Source: Flavihumibacter soli (lineage in GTDB: Bacteria; Bacteroidota; Bacteroidia; Sphingobacteriales; Sphingobacteriaceae). Taken from it: a DNA stretch of 64,000 bases. The DNA lies in NCBI RefSeq assembly GCF_010692725.1, contig NZ_JAAFZB010000096.1, positions 806,001-870,000 on the forward strand, read 5' to 3'. Below are positions 29,500-37,594 of the stretch, piece by piece (position 1 is the first letter of the stretch; each line of letters opens with the position of its first letter). Under the pieces are notes generated by a model, which was not told the origin of the DNA, made no database searches, and saw only the letters and a program-made list of their open reading frames with translations. The position numbers were made by a program, and so were the translations under genes.

Positions 29500-30156
29500 T
29501 AATTGAGGGTTTAAAGTTGTGTTGAAGTTTACTATTTCGCCGATGTAAATGATCCCAGGCGGCCTTTAAATTAAACTTGACTTGGTCATTTCTTATTTAC
29601 CTGATTAATAGAAATCAGGATCAAAAACGTTGAAGTAAAACCAAATTTAGTTTTCTTCAGCAATTCCACCAACTACCGGGTATGCTACCTATTCCGAAAC
29701 GCTGACACAGGGTTCGGCCTCACAGAATGGAGCGTTAAGAAAGTTCTAAAAGCGGCATGCAGAAACCCTCAACAGCCGACAACAAGAAGCAATTCGGGAA
29801 GTGTTGCACAAACCGATAAAACCGCCACTACCATACCCACGTCTTCGAATTGCAGATAGCCGTGTTTAGAACTTTTAGCTCCGGGCTGTGCAGCCTTGAT
29901 CTTTTGTTTCTTTTCCATCAAGGGAAAAGAAATAGGCCCCCCGCCGGCCATGAGGCGGACAAACTTAAATTTATGTATAAACGAAGTTTTATGTGCACTT
30001 CCCCGACTAGATTCTGCAGGCCGATTAGCTTATCAGTTTAATCAGTTTACGTAAAATCCGAAATCCCCCCTAATCCCCATGTTCTTATAAATATAAGCCC
30101 CTATATTTACGGCCGAAAAAGATCACCTGCCTGGCAGACGAACAAATAAAATAATT
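29500..30156. other. 657-bp intergenic region upstream of efp
   Basis: No convincing gene. It holds a short-word inverted pair (AGTTCTAAAAGC near 29740 / AGAACTTTTAGCTC near 29868) and the sequence around 29880-29950, which translates to repetitive artefact peptides on the minus strand. A possible efp promoter lies at its right end. Confidence 0.5.
30102..30109 (+). promoter_or_regulatory. possible -7 box of efp (TATATTTA)
   Basis: TATATTTA matches the Bacteroidota TAnnTTTG element in 7 of the defined positions and lies 48 bases before the efp start, giving a leader of about 40 bases. No clear TTTG -33 box is seen, so this is weak. Confidence 0.35.
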
Positions 30157-30717
30157 ATGGCAAAAGCATCAGAAATAAAAACCGGTAACATCCTGAGATA
30201 CAATGGAGACCTGGTAGTAGTAGAGGAAATCACGCACCGTACGCCCGGAAAAGGCGGGGCATTCTATATTGGGAAATTCCGCAATATAAAAAGCAGTAAA
30301 ACCGTAGAAGCCCGTTTAGGTACGGATGAGCAGGTGGAGATCTGCCGCGTGGAGACAAATGATTACCAGTATCTTTATGAAGACGGCGATTATTATGTCG
30401 TGATGGATAATAACAGTTTTGAGCAGCACAACATTCCTAAAACACTGTTCGGCGATGCGGCCCGTTTCCTGGTTGAAGGAATGAATGTGATCATTTCCAT
30501 GGAGAGTGAAGAACCAATTATGGCGCAGGCTCCTTCCTTCGTCGAGCTGGAAGTAATATATTCTGAACCCGCAGTTAAAGGCGATACCTCTACCAACGCA
30601 TTAAAAAGCGCTACGGTTGGCAATAACATCGAGATCAAAGTACCGATGTTTGTCAACCAGGGAGATAAAGTAAAAGTAGATACCCGCTCAGGGACTTATG
30701 TTGAAAGAGTAAAATAG
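30157..30717 (+). CDS. efp: translation elongation factor P
   Basis: A 186-residue EF-P with all three domains. The domain I tip loop reads THRTPGKGGAF with Lys32 at the position that is usually modified, domain II contains YLYEDGD and 'MDNNSFEQ', and domain III ends with the signature 'GD.VKVDTRSGTYVERVK'. It binds ribosomes stalled at polyproline. The gene is transcribed alone and is followed by a strong terminator (30732-30766). Two decayed copies of its 3' end lie downstream (31275 and 35405), both followed by a terminator unlike the one here. Confidence 0.97.
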   Translation: MAKASEIKTGNILRYNGDLVVVEEITHRTPGKGGAFYIGKFRNIKSSKTVEARLGTDEQVEICRVETNDYQYLYEDGDYYVVMDNNSFEQHNIPKTLFGDAARFLVEGMNVIISMESEEPIMAQAPSFVELEVIYSEPAVKGDTSTNALKSATVGNNIEIKVPMFVNQGDKVKVDTRSGTYVERVK

Positions 30718-30731
30718 ATTCTCAGATATTA

Positions 30732-30766
30732 AAAAAGAGGCCCGGAAGATATCCAGGCCTCTTTTT
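30732..30766 (+). terminator. Rho-independent terminator of efp
   Basis: Perfect 11-bp arms AAAAAGAGGCC (30732-30742) and GGCCTCTTTTT (30756-30766) with a 13-base loop; the right arm ends in the T-run. It lies 15 bases after the efp stop. Confidence 0.92.
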
Positions 30767-30811
30767 ATTGTATCCTATAATTCAGTTCCTTAAAGGGCAG
30801 TTCATTCACCA

Positions 30812-31168
30812 CTAGTCAGTGACCGTGAGTTTGAGGGTTGTTTTGCGGGTATCATAAACCGACGCCCCGGTCGACATGCTCAGGGTAAATTCAACCTGGT
30901 CGCTGCCAACAAAATCTGGCGCCGGCTGATAAGTATAAATAATATTCCCGGAATCATCTCTCGATAAAGCACTGGTCACATAACGGCTAGGCTGTTTGCT
31001 CACGCTGAAACCATCTTCTATGCCGATCAATCCAAAATTATGCTGATAAAGCTGGTTCTTTTTAACCGTTGCGCTTATTGTCTGCTCTTCGATGTCATCT
31101 TTTTTGCAGGACTGCAGCAATACCGTAAGGGTTAGCAGCAATGTAAAGCAGAGTAAAATTCGTTTCAT
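30812..31168 (-). CDS. small lipoprotein with Ig/cadherin-like repeat
   Basis: A 118-residue lipoprotein: signal peptide with lipobox LLQSC (Cys21), then KKDD after the cysteine, then one beta-sandwich repeat with the pattern 'G.IIYTYQPAPDFVGSDQVEFTL', as in tandem cadherin/Big-type repeats of Bacteroidota surface proteins. Only one repeat is present, so it may be a remnant of a larger adhesin or a small structural lipoprotein. It lies between efp and the first displaced efp end, and so belongs to the variable insert at this locus. Confidence 0.75.
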   Translation of the reverse strand: MKRILLCFTLLLTLTVLLQSCKKDDIEEQTISATVKKNQLYQHNFGLIGIEDGFSVSKQPSRYVTSALSRDDSGNIIYTYQPAPDFVGSDQVEFTLSMSTGASVYDTRKTTLKLTVTD

Positions 31169-31274
31169 AAGTCAATATTAATTTGATTTTATTCTCTAAT
31201 GTAGTCAGTTTTTTCGGCTCATAAAAAGAATCTACTGCATCGGACAACACACCTTTCATCTGCACGACGTCTAT

Positions 31275-31386
31275 AAAGCGCTACGGTCGGCAATAACATC
31301 GAGATCAGAGTACCAATGTTTGTCAACCGGGGCGATAAAGTAAATTAGATACCCGCTCAGGAACTTATGTTGAAAGAGTGAAATAA
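31275..31386 (+). pseudogene. displaced 3' end of efp (fragment 1)
   Basis: About 112 bases match the last codons of efp (from AAAGCGCTACGG to the stop TAA) with several substitutions and a 4-base loss near 'GTAAATTAG' that breaks the frame. The stop context is GTGAAATAAGCTGG and a different terminator follows, showing that this end came from a different efp allele from the intact gene. Confidence 0.88.
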
Positions 31387-31401
31387 GCTGGAATTTATAA
31401 A

Positions 31402-31430
31402 AAAGCGGGCATCTAATTTCTGCCCGCTTT
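31402..31430 (+). terminator. terminator of the displaced efp allele
   Basis: Arms AAAGCGGGCA (31402-31411) and TGCCCGCTTT (31421-31430), a 10-bp perfect stem. The left half of the same terminator occurs again at about 35706-35717 after efp fragment 2. Confidence 0.8.
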
Positions 31431-31559
31431 GCTAACCGGCAATTCCTTTCGTTTTGGGTGGATCACAATCAATCTGAATTCAATCAATTCCTGATCTCCC
31501 TGATACAGCAGGCCAGCCTTTTCTTGCTGCTACTTTATCCCGGGCTGAAACTTCAGGCC

Positions 31560-31934
31560 TCAATTATCACGCTTATGATTTCTTTTACCAACTTCCCTTA
31601 TATAGGCACTTATTGCATCCATTGACGCCAGGACTTTCACATTCGTCTCAAGATGGTCCGTGTACTGAGGCGCACGCTTTGAAAGCTCCTTGCTTAAATG
31701 GATAGTAAAGCATAGGATCGTTCCCCATAATAAGGCAAGGTCAGGTTCGTGGCTGAATGAATACAAGCCGGTCAGAAACACCGCAGAAAATAGCTGCACC
31801 CGGTTCTGCAAAGTAAGTGCCCTTAAAATAAACATAGGTTTCCGCGGATGCCAAAAAAGAACGGCGAAAATCAGGCCGCTTGAAACGTACTGAAGCATGG
31901 CAATCGTTGCTGCCATGGTTAATTGGTCATGCAT
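31560..31934 (-). CDS. hypothetical membrane protein, 124 aa
   Basis: An unrecognised protein with three hydrophobic segments (about residues 12-28, 45-58 and 66-82) and a charged C-terminal tail (KRNHKRDN). It lies between displaced efp fragment 1 and the cold-shock/zinc protein. No family motif is visible; an immunity or membrane-effector role would be speculation. Confidence 0.5.
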   Translation of the reverse strand: MHDQLTMAATIAMLQYVSSGLIFAVLFWHPRKPMFILRALTLQNRVQLFSAVFLTGLYSFSHEPDLALLWGTILCFTIHLSKELSKRAPQYTDHLETNVKVLASMDAISAYIREVGKRNHKRDN

Positions 31935-32080
31935 ATTCTTGTGTATTCAACTACTATCTGGGTACGACGTAGAGATCGGTCGATTGATATATTAAAATAC
32001 TCAACGCTTTAGCGCAACCCCTCATAGGGTACCCATTTTCATTCTTTTTGCGACAAATCTACGTGTTCTGGATTGTTGCT

Positions 32081-35000
32081 TTATTCATCCTCCCGCCAGA
32101 TAGCAGCCAGTTTTTGTTTTCGAAGTTTATGCGGCCTATTAAAATTGTAGGAGCTGGTGTCATATCTTACGTAACAACAATTACACTGAAATAAATCCTT
32201 TCCAACCACGGACATCTCTTTCTGACATTTATAACAATAATACTCACCTCGTTCGAGATGTCCTGTATTATTAGCCACTGCATGAACAAGTTCTGGATGG
32301 ATATATCCTCCAGTTAATGAAAGGTTTTCTAGCCTCCTTTTAAACATTTCATGTGAGCAGCAAGTACCGCAATCATCGCAAATGATTAGTCCGTTAGAAC
32401 AACGCTGTGAAATTCTGCTATCAATTATTCCGCTGCACCGGCCATTTAGACAATGTGTTAGATAAACCTCTTTCTCGAATTCACCACATTTGTCATTGTT
32501 ACAAGAGAAACGTACAACCGTGTAGGCGGCAAAATGGGAAGTATCAGTAGGAAATAATATCTGGCCGCAATCGTTACAATACAATCTTTCTAGCAAACGT
32601 CCAAATCGATTGATCAGCGAAACAAATTTGTAGTACTGGCCTTTTGGAACTAGGTCCTGCATTTTGTTTCTTTCATCAGTATCAAAACCCAAGATGTTGC
32701 AGAAATCCAGAAGAGTGTAACGTTCCCATTGTTCGGGATTATGAGATGTCTCACAATTTTCGAAGCAAGGCCCACCTCGACACCACCAAAAGTCTCGATT
32801 AAGTGTATCGTGCTTTTTATTTGCTAGCCGCCCTTCGCAGTACTTGATTCCAGGTGGTTTTTCACTTCGCTTATAGTTAACAAGGTGAACATTATTAATA
32901 TATTTATTTCCTGGCAAATCGATAAAAAACCTCTCCTTTTTCGCAAAATCATATACCTCTTCTTCGTATTTTTTTGGTACGCCCCAGTGTAACAACTCTG
33001 AATTCCACTTACGACCAGGAAGTTCTTTAACCTTTTCCTTTAAACGTTTAAAATGAGGATTAACGACAAAATAGTTATGTCCATAATGGTTCGTTTCATC
33101 TTCACCTACCTCAAAGGAAATTGCGAAATAGAATGAGTTACCAAAATGCCTTTTTGTTATACTTCCTTTAGTTTTCCAATTAAATTCATTAACCATTCGG
33201 CCAGAACATTCCTCAAAAAAATTGCCGAGTGAAAATTTTCTTTTATTATTCCCATACAGATTTTCCAGAACACATGCTAATAATTCGGATTCAGCTAAGA
33301 AACGATGTTCTTGTTTGAATTTAACCAACCCTTTGATGATAATGTCAATTGACAGATCCCATTTTAATTCGTTAGACCATTCAGTATCGATTTTGTATAA
33401 ATCTACATCTACCCGTTTAATCTCATTAAGCTTTTCTACTGTTAGGCTAAAATCACCCTGTGCACACAAGTAAAATAGCCTTTTAATTATTTTGATCTGG
33501 TCGGATGAATCGAAATATATAAATTTATTTTTAAGGAACTCGAAATCAAAAGTTTCTTGTCTACCAAAAAACCAAAGGATCAGGGAATAAAAAGGGTTAT
33601 TTAGTTTGTCCAACTGAGGTAGAACATTTTCAACATCTTTTGATCGGTGTAACAGCTTAATTAACTTATACTGCCTTCTAAACGTTTCCCGGCTTGTAAT
33701 AATTTGTTGTTCCTTTAAACACTCTAAGATAATCTTTTCTTGTTCTTGGCTGGTGAATAAGTCCATAATTGCCCAACGGTCTAATCTAACTGTTGCCTGC
33801 TCATATGACATGTCATGTATTAACTTTACTACAGCTGCCTTTGGAAAAATATAAACTTCTCCAGATTCCCATAGATTGAGATAAGCTTCGCTATCAAGTA
33901 GCTCGAACAATTCACCATTAAACAACTCGAAATCCCTTGGCTCCAAATAATCATTTGCTAATTTGCATAACCAACTCAGATTAATTGAGTGATCATTTTT
34001 AGCTTTTACCAAAAGCAACGCTACGATATTTTTAGAGTTGTTTACTCTTTTTAACAACTCAATGAATTGCCTGTTATCAAGAATTAAGACGTTTTTAGTG
34101 ATTATACTTTCATCGATATGGAAATATAATCCTTCACAATAAAGAATTAGTTTTTCCTGGTCGTCACTGGAAAATTCCACATACTGGTTGAAGGAAGTTA
34201 ATAAATCAAATCCGGTTTTGTCAATCCAATACTCTTGATTAAATATTTGTGTTGATAATGCAAAATTATTTAAAGAATTTTTGTTCATTACAAATCTTTC
34301 AAGAAGTGAATACCCTGAAAGCAAGCCGTATTGTTTACTATAGAGCTTCAAGAGTTCGAGTTGACCTATTAGATCAAGTTTTGAAAGGAAGTTGATTCGT
34401 CTTTGCATAGTAACAGTACTATCGCAAAGATCTAACAGGTTAGGAATTTCGCCTAATCCGTTCTCCCATAAAAGCACTTTATCATCGCAACGTTTAATAA
34501 TTGCTTTTTTTATCTTCTCATCAACATGCTGTTGAACAGAAGTCAAATAATTGATGCCGTAAATGCTTTTTGTTCCATTATATTTCATAAGGTCTGATTC
34601 AGATCTAATAACTGGAATCGCCTTATAAAGCCCCAAAAGGTCTCGATTAAATTTCTTTATAAAAAATGTTTCAAATTTCTGCATAAACGCCTTATCGGCT
34701 AGATCTAAATGTTGCAGAAAAGGAACCAAATCTTCAATATCGTCGATTTGAAAATATTCAACCATCTCACTAGTAAACTTTATTTTATTAGTTTGTTTTG
34801 GTAAAAGTTCCTTGATAGTTCGAAGTGATATTGACCTGATATTGTATCTGCTGACACTTCGCCGTTCATCAACAATCACGTCGGCTTTTCTATCAATAGA
34901 TAGGCATAGGGATAAGTGTGAAAGGGTTAGCCGGTAAACTTGTATCTGTTTTCTTGGTTGAACGCAGGTTTGAATTGCGAAGGCATCCCCAGATGCAATC

Positions 35001-35116
35001 GAAATACATTCTTCAACAAAATCAGTGTCTCGAATTTTAAAATCAGGTTGACTAGCCGACCCAATTAACCCAAAACCCTTTTTTAAATCATACCATTTTA
35101 CAATCCCTATAACCAT
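32081..35116 (-). CDS. giant cold-shock-domain / zinc-ribbon protein of unknown function
   Basis: About 1,011 residues. The N-terminus is a cold-shock-like OB fold (GIVKWYDLKKGFGLI, the RNP1 position, residues 4-18). Residues about 80-640 are helix-rich with no recognised domain. About 655-730 contains 'LPGRKWNSELLHWGVPKKY', resembling the HARP/annealing-type 'LPG.KWN...W.VP' module. From about 745 to the end there are many paired cysteines (YCNDCG, SCNNDKC, HCLNGRC, ICDDCGTCC, YCYKC, QCNCC), enough for at least three zinc ribbons. The frame opens at 35146, but MVIGIVKWYD at 35116 fits cold-shock starts. Nucleic-acid binding is likely; no nuclease or ATPase motif is seen. AT-rich, between displaced efp ends. 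Confidence 0.8.
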   Translation of the reverse strand: MVIGIVKWYDLKKGFGLIGSASQPDFKIRDTDFVEECISIASGDAFAIQTCVQPRKQIQVYRLTLSHLSLCLSIDRKADVIVDERRSVSRYNIRSISLRTIKELLPKQTNKIKFTSEMVEYFQIDDIEDLVPFLQHLDLADKAFMQKFETFFIKKFNRDLLGLYKAIPVIRSESDLMKYNGTKSIYGINYLTSVQQHVDEKIKKAIIKRCDDKVLLWENGLGEIPNLLDLCDSTVTMQRRINFLSKLDLIGQLELLKLYSKQYGLLSGYSLLERFVMNKNSLNNFALSTQIFNQEYWIDKTGFDLLTSFNQYVEFSSDDQEKLILYCEGLYFHIDESIITKNVLILDNRQFIELLKRVNNSKNIVALLLVKAKNDHSINLSWLCKLANDYLEPRDFELFNGELFELLDSEAYLNLWESGEVYIFPKAAVVKLIHDMSYEQATVRLDRWAIMDLFTSQEQEKIILECLKEQQIITSRETFRRQYKLIKLLHRSKDVENVLPQLDKLNNPFYSLILWFFGRQETFDFEFLKNKFIYFDSSDQIKIIKRLFYLCAQGDFSLTVEKLNEIKRVDVDLYKIDTEWSNELKWDLSIDIIIKGLVKFKQEHRFLAESELLACVLENLYGNNKRKFSLGNFFEECSGRMVNEFNWKTKGSITKRHFGNSFYFAISFEVGEDETNHYGHNYFVVNPHFKRLKEKVKELPGRKWNSELLHWGVPKKYEEEVYDFAKKERFFIDLPGNKYINNVHLVNYKRSEKPPGIKYCEGRLANKKHDTLNRDFWWCRGGPCFENCETSHNPEQWERYTLLDFCNILGFDTDERNKMQDLVPKGQYYKFVSLINRFGRLLERLYCNDCGQILFPTDTSHFAAYTVVRFSCNNDKCGEFEKEVYLTHCLNGRCSGIIDSRISQRCSNGLIICDDCGTCCSHEMFKRRLENLSLTGGYIHPELVHAVANNTGHLERGEYYCYKCQKEMSVVGKDLFQCNCCYVRYDTSSYNFNRPHKLRKQKLAAIWREDE

Positions 35117-35171
35117 GGTTGCTAAGATATCCGTTTTCGAGGGCAAAGGAAAGAATCGCGAACTTTATTAA

Positions 35172-35237
35172 GGCGGCGAGTTAACCGCCACATCCGACGA
35201 TGCAGAAGGATCGGAGTTTACGGCTAGTTTGCCGGTG
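35172..35237 (+). pseudogene. remnant 3' end of a propeller-type histidine kinase (copy 1)
   Basis: 22 codons translating to GGELTATSDDAEGSEF..LPV, aligning with the last residues of the kinase ending at 29164 ([19 protein letters not shown]). Nothing of the rest of the gene is present. Confidence 0.75.
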
Positions 35238-35404
35238 TGGCGTGTCAAAGACTATTTTACAAGAGAGCATCACAGCACTTGATATTCCTGTTACAAAGTA
35301 TAAATCCAGTGCATTTGACAGCCAAAGAACAGTGGCTTCATCTACAGGTATGACGACTGTTATAAATGTGGTAAAATTTATCCGAGCTGTAGCAGATCAG
35401 TTAT

Positions 35405-35693
35405 GAGCAGTTCAACATCCCAAAAACACTGTTCGGCGATGCGGCCCGTTTCCTGGTTGAAGGAATGAATGTGATCATTTCCATGGAGAGTGAAGAACCG
35501 ATCATGGCTCCTTCCTTTGTCGAGCTGGAAGTAACTTATTCTGAACCCGCCGTTAAAGGCGATACCTCTACCAACGCATTAAAAAGCGCTACGGTCGGCA
35601 ATAACATCGAGATCAAAGTACCGGTTAGTCCACCAGGGCGATAAAGTAAAAGTAGATACCCGCTCTGGAACTTATGTTGAACGGGTGAAATAA
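35405..35693 (+). pseudogene. displaced 3' half of efp (fragment 2)
   Basis: About 289 bases matching efp from the codons of EQ(H)NIPKT to the stop, with a 6-base deletion near CATGGCTCC and an internal frameshift near 35625. It ends GTGAAATAAGCTGG, like fragment 1, and is followed by half of the same terminator. The order kinase-end, spacer, efp-end repeats that of the intact locus. Confidence 0.9.
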
Positions 35694-35810
35694 GCTGGAA
35701 TGTATAAAAAAGCGGGCATAAACATTCCGTGAATAAAATGGCCACCATTGCTGATCACCGGGTTAAGATCTTAAGCTGGTAGAAATAACGTCAGGATACT
35801 GGTCGGGCGT

Positions 35811-35885
35811 TAGGGAAAGATCTTCCAGGCACATGCCGGCAACTTAACCGTCAAATCGGAAGATGGAGATAATCGGAATTTACGG
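35811..35885 (+). pseudogene. remnant 3' end of a propeller-type histidine kinase (copy 2)
   Basis: A short block joins the kinase word AAAGATCTTCCAG directly to the terminal segment coding AHAGNLTVKSEDGD, then frameshifts. About 60 bases of the functional gene are missing between the two words. Second decayed kinase end in the locus. Confidence 0.7.
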
Positions 35886-35939
35886 TGTATCTGCAGATAT
35901 CATAATAAGCCAGTTGTAGAATATACAACTGGCTTTCAT

Positions 35940-36860
35940 TTACTTGCTGTTTTTAAAATAAGAGCCAAATTGACGACTCCAATCTTCCAGGTTATGATGA
36001 ATAATTCTTTTTAAAAAGGACGGATCCGTCATAGCCGTTTGCTTATTTAAATCAGCTTTTTTGTTAAAATGCGATAAAGTAAATAGGAATGTTGCATTGC
36101 CAGTTTTAAGGTTTTCCAACACCATTAAATCATCAGGGAAGTATTCAAACATTAAGTATTCATTGAACCCTCCCACGCCCATTGTTACATCAGATGGTTT
36201 TTTTTCATTTAGTAAGGCAAATCTATAGCTATTACCTTCAGATAAGATACCGTCGCCATTGGTAATCAAATCCTTCTTTATTATTTCTAGTTTTTCATAA
36301 ACAGTAAAATTACCTGGAGGTAAAATTCTCCTACTCTCAAGTTTAGTTACCGGAATGAAGGGCTCGAACTTATGATTATAGGGAAGGAAATAGGATCCTA
36401 ATGCGATCGCCAAATTCATGGCCGCGCCTGCTTTCATGTAAGTAGCATCATCATCCGCCATTTTAAAGGCAGGAAAATGGAGAATAGTTTCACCTTGTGG
36501 TGTTACAGCTATTTCTAAAGCTAGGTTATACTTATGAAGAACTTCCCTTTCCCAGATGTGAAACTCCCTATCATAATCAATATCCTTTTCAAATCTCTTA
36601 CTATAGTAGTGAATATGCTTCCAAATATCCTCTTTCCTTTCTGGTTGTTTTCGAACAAGCTTGCCTTTAGTATTTTCCTTTAGTACTCCTTTTTTACCTG
36701 TAACAATCACTGAGGATTTTCTCTGAGCTACTAGGTCCGTTATGTCCGAATCTTTCTTAGCAATATCAGTAAGATTCTTAATTCCAAAACCGATGTAAAA
36801 GGTCGCTCCTATTGGTACAATTTCTTTTAGGTACTTACTTGGATTCAAAACCCTGTTCAT
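35940..36860 (-). CDS. hypothetical protein of a two-gene cassette, 306 aa
   Basis: An unrecognised 306-residue protein. One weak hydrophobic segment occurs near the N-terminus (IVPIGATFYIGFGI, about 14-27) and another near 148-160 (AAMNLAIALGSYF). The central part is basic, then mixed alpha/beta. Its ATG overlaps the stop of the 59-aa gene (ATGA, 36857-36860), so the two are translated together. The pairing with a tiny conserved-looking gene at the edge of a defence-rich region suggests an effector or conflict role, but no catalytic motif is visible. Confidence 0.65.
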   Translation of the reverse strand: MNRVLNPSKYLKEIVPIGATFYIGFGIKNLTDIAKKDSDITDLVAQRKSSVIVTGKKGVLKENTKGKLVRKQPERKEDIWKHIHYYSKRFEKDIDYDREFHIWEREVLHKYNLALEIAVTPQGETILHFPAFKMADDDATYMKAGAAMNLAIALGSYFLPYNHKFEPFIPVTKLESRRILPPGNFTVYEKLEIIKKDLITNGDGILSEGNSYRFALLNEKKPSDVTMGVGGFNEYLMFEYFPDDLMVLENLKTGNATFLFTLSHFNKKADLNKQTAMTDPSFLKRIIHHNLEDWSRQFGSYFKNSK

Positions 36861-37036
36861 TTGGACGTCTCCTTCCTGACTCCTTTGAAAGGCTCGCCAT
36901 CTTGTTTAACATCCATGAATCTTCCAGTTTCAGAATCCCTTTTAACCCATTGATCAATAGTAGGGTTAGATGTTTGGGAACGGTCTTTTACCGCTCCATG
37001 CCGGCGGTTGTCGCCTGATTTGCCATTTGTGGCCAT
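36857..37036 (-). CDS. small basic protein, 59 aa (DNRR..GAVK / FKGVRKE family)
   Basis: A 59-residue frame with the pattern GDNRRHGAVKDRSQ, an NP..DQWVKRD middle, TGRFMDVK and a C-terminal PFKGVRKE. I recall small proteins with this layout being widespread in bacteria, usually unannotated and just upstream of a larger variable gene; that memory cannot be checked here. It overlaps the 306-aa gene by four bases. It has strong positive charge and no membrane segment; DNA binding or an antitoxin-like role is possible but unproven. Confidence 0.75.
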   Translation of the reverse strand: MATNGKSGDNRRHGAVKDRSQTSNPTIDQWVKRDSETGRFMDVKQDGEPFKGVRKETSK

Positions 37037-37189
37037 TGTTTATAACATCAAATTAATACTCCCCAACATACTTCACATGTAGCCAGGATTAACTAATTCC
37101 GATTACTGGCATGTTGGTAACCACATGGCTAAGGAAGGAGCGACAAAAGCGTTGTTTAGTTTTAGCCTGTTGAGGCAGTGAGTTAAAAG

Positions 37190-37219
37190 TTTGCAATTAC
37201 AAAACAATTGATACTTTTG
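37190..37219 (+). promoter_or_regulatory. Bacteroidota-type promoter (TTTG-N18-TACTTTTG)
   Basis: TTTG at 37190-37193 and TACTTTTG at 37212-37219 match the sigma-ABfr consensus TTTG / TAnnTTTG with 18-base spacing. No ORF follows; a terminator lies about 60 bases downstream. Confidence 0.75.
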
Positions 37220-37225
37220 CACCGT

Positions 37226-37320
37226 TGAATCAAAACACGTTTATTTGGAGACCCCTCCACTAAGCATTTATAAAGTTTGAAGCCTGAAAGATTTCGCACA
37301 TCTGGTCAGGCTTTTACTTT
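37226..37320 (+). ncRNA. candidate small RNA between strong promoter and terminator
   Basis: About 95 bases starting 6-8 bases after the -7 box, without an ATG ORF, ending in a hairpin: AAGCCTGA (37280-37287) pairs with TCAGGCTT (37306-37313), with inner pairing AGAT/ATCT, then a T-rich tail. It could be a free-standing small RNA or the leader remnant of a gene deleted when the island was remodelled. Confidence 0.5.
37280..37316 (+). terminator. Rho-independent terminator of the small RNA
   Basis: An 8-bp perfect outer stem with a 4-bp inner stem and the tail CTTTTACTTT. Confidence 0.75.
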
Positions 37321-37594
37321 ATAAACCGACATGCTCAGTTCACATTTTGTACCAAAAAAATTAGTAAGGAGACTTATAATACGAGTATTTTTAGAAAAGC
37401 TTGCTATCTGGTGTTAATTTAAACGAAACTAACTAGTACATAAAATTTAAAAAAAATCATATAGGGTGACAGTATGGCATATTGAGTAAAAAACCTGTGA
37501 CATTGTCGTAGGTTTTACATAGACCTGACAAAATGATAGGGATATAATTGATGCACCTCCGAGGTAATCCAGTTGTTTGTGGATGTGAAGCTGC

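Noticed and set aside
29769-29951. 60-aa minus-strand ORF
   Set aside because: Repetitive artefact-type peptide in an intergenic repeat; no start context.
35200-35406. 68-aa plus-strand ORF
   Set aside because: Begins within the remnant kinase end and continues through spacer DNA into the efp fragment; no independent family seen.
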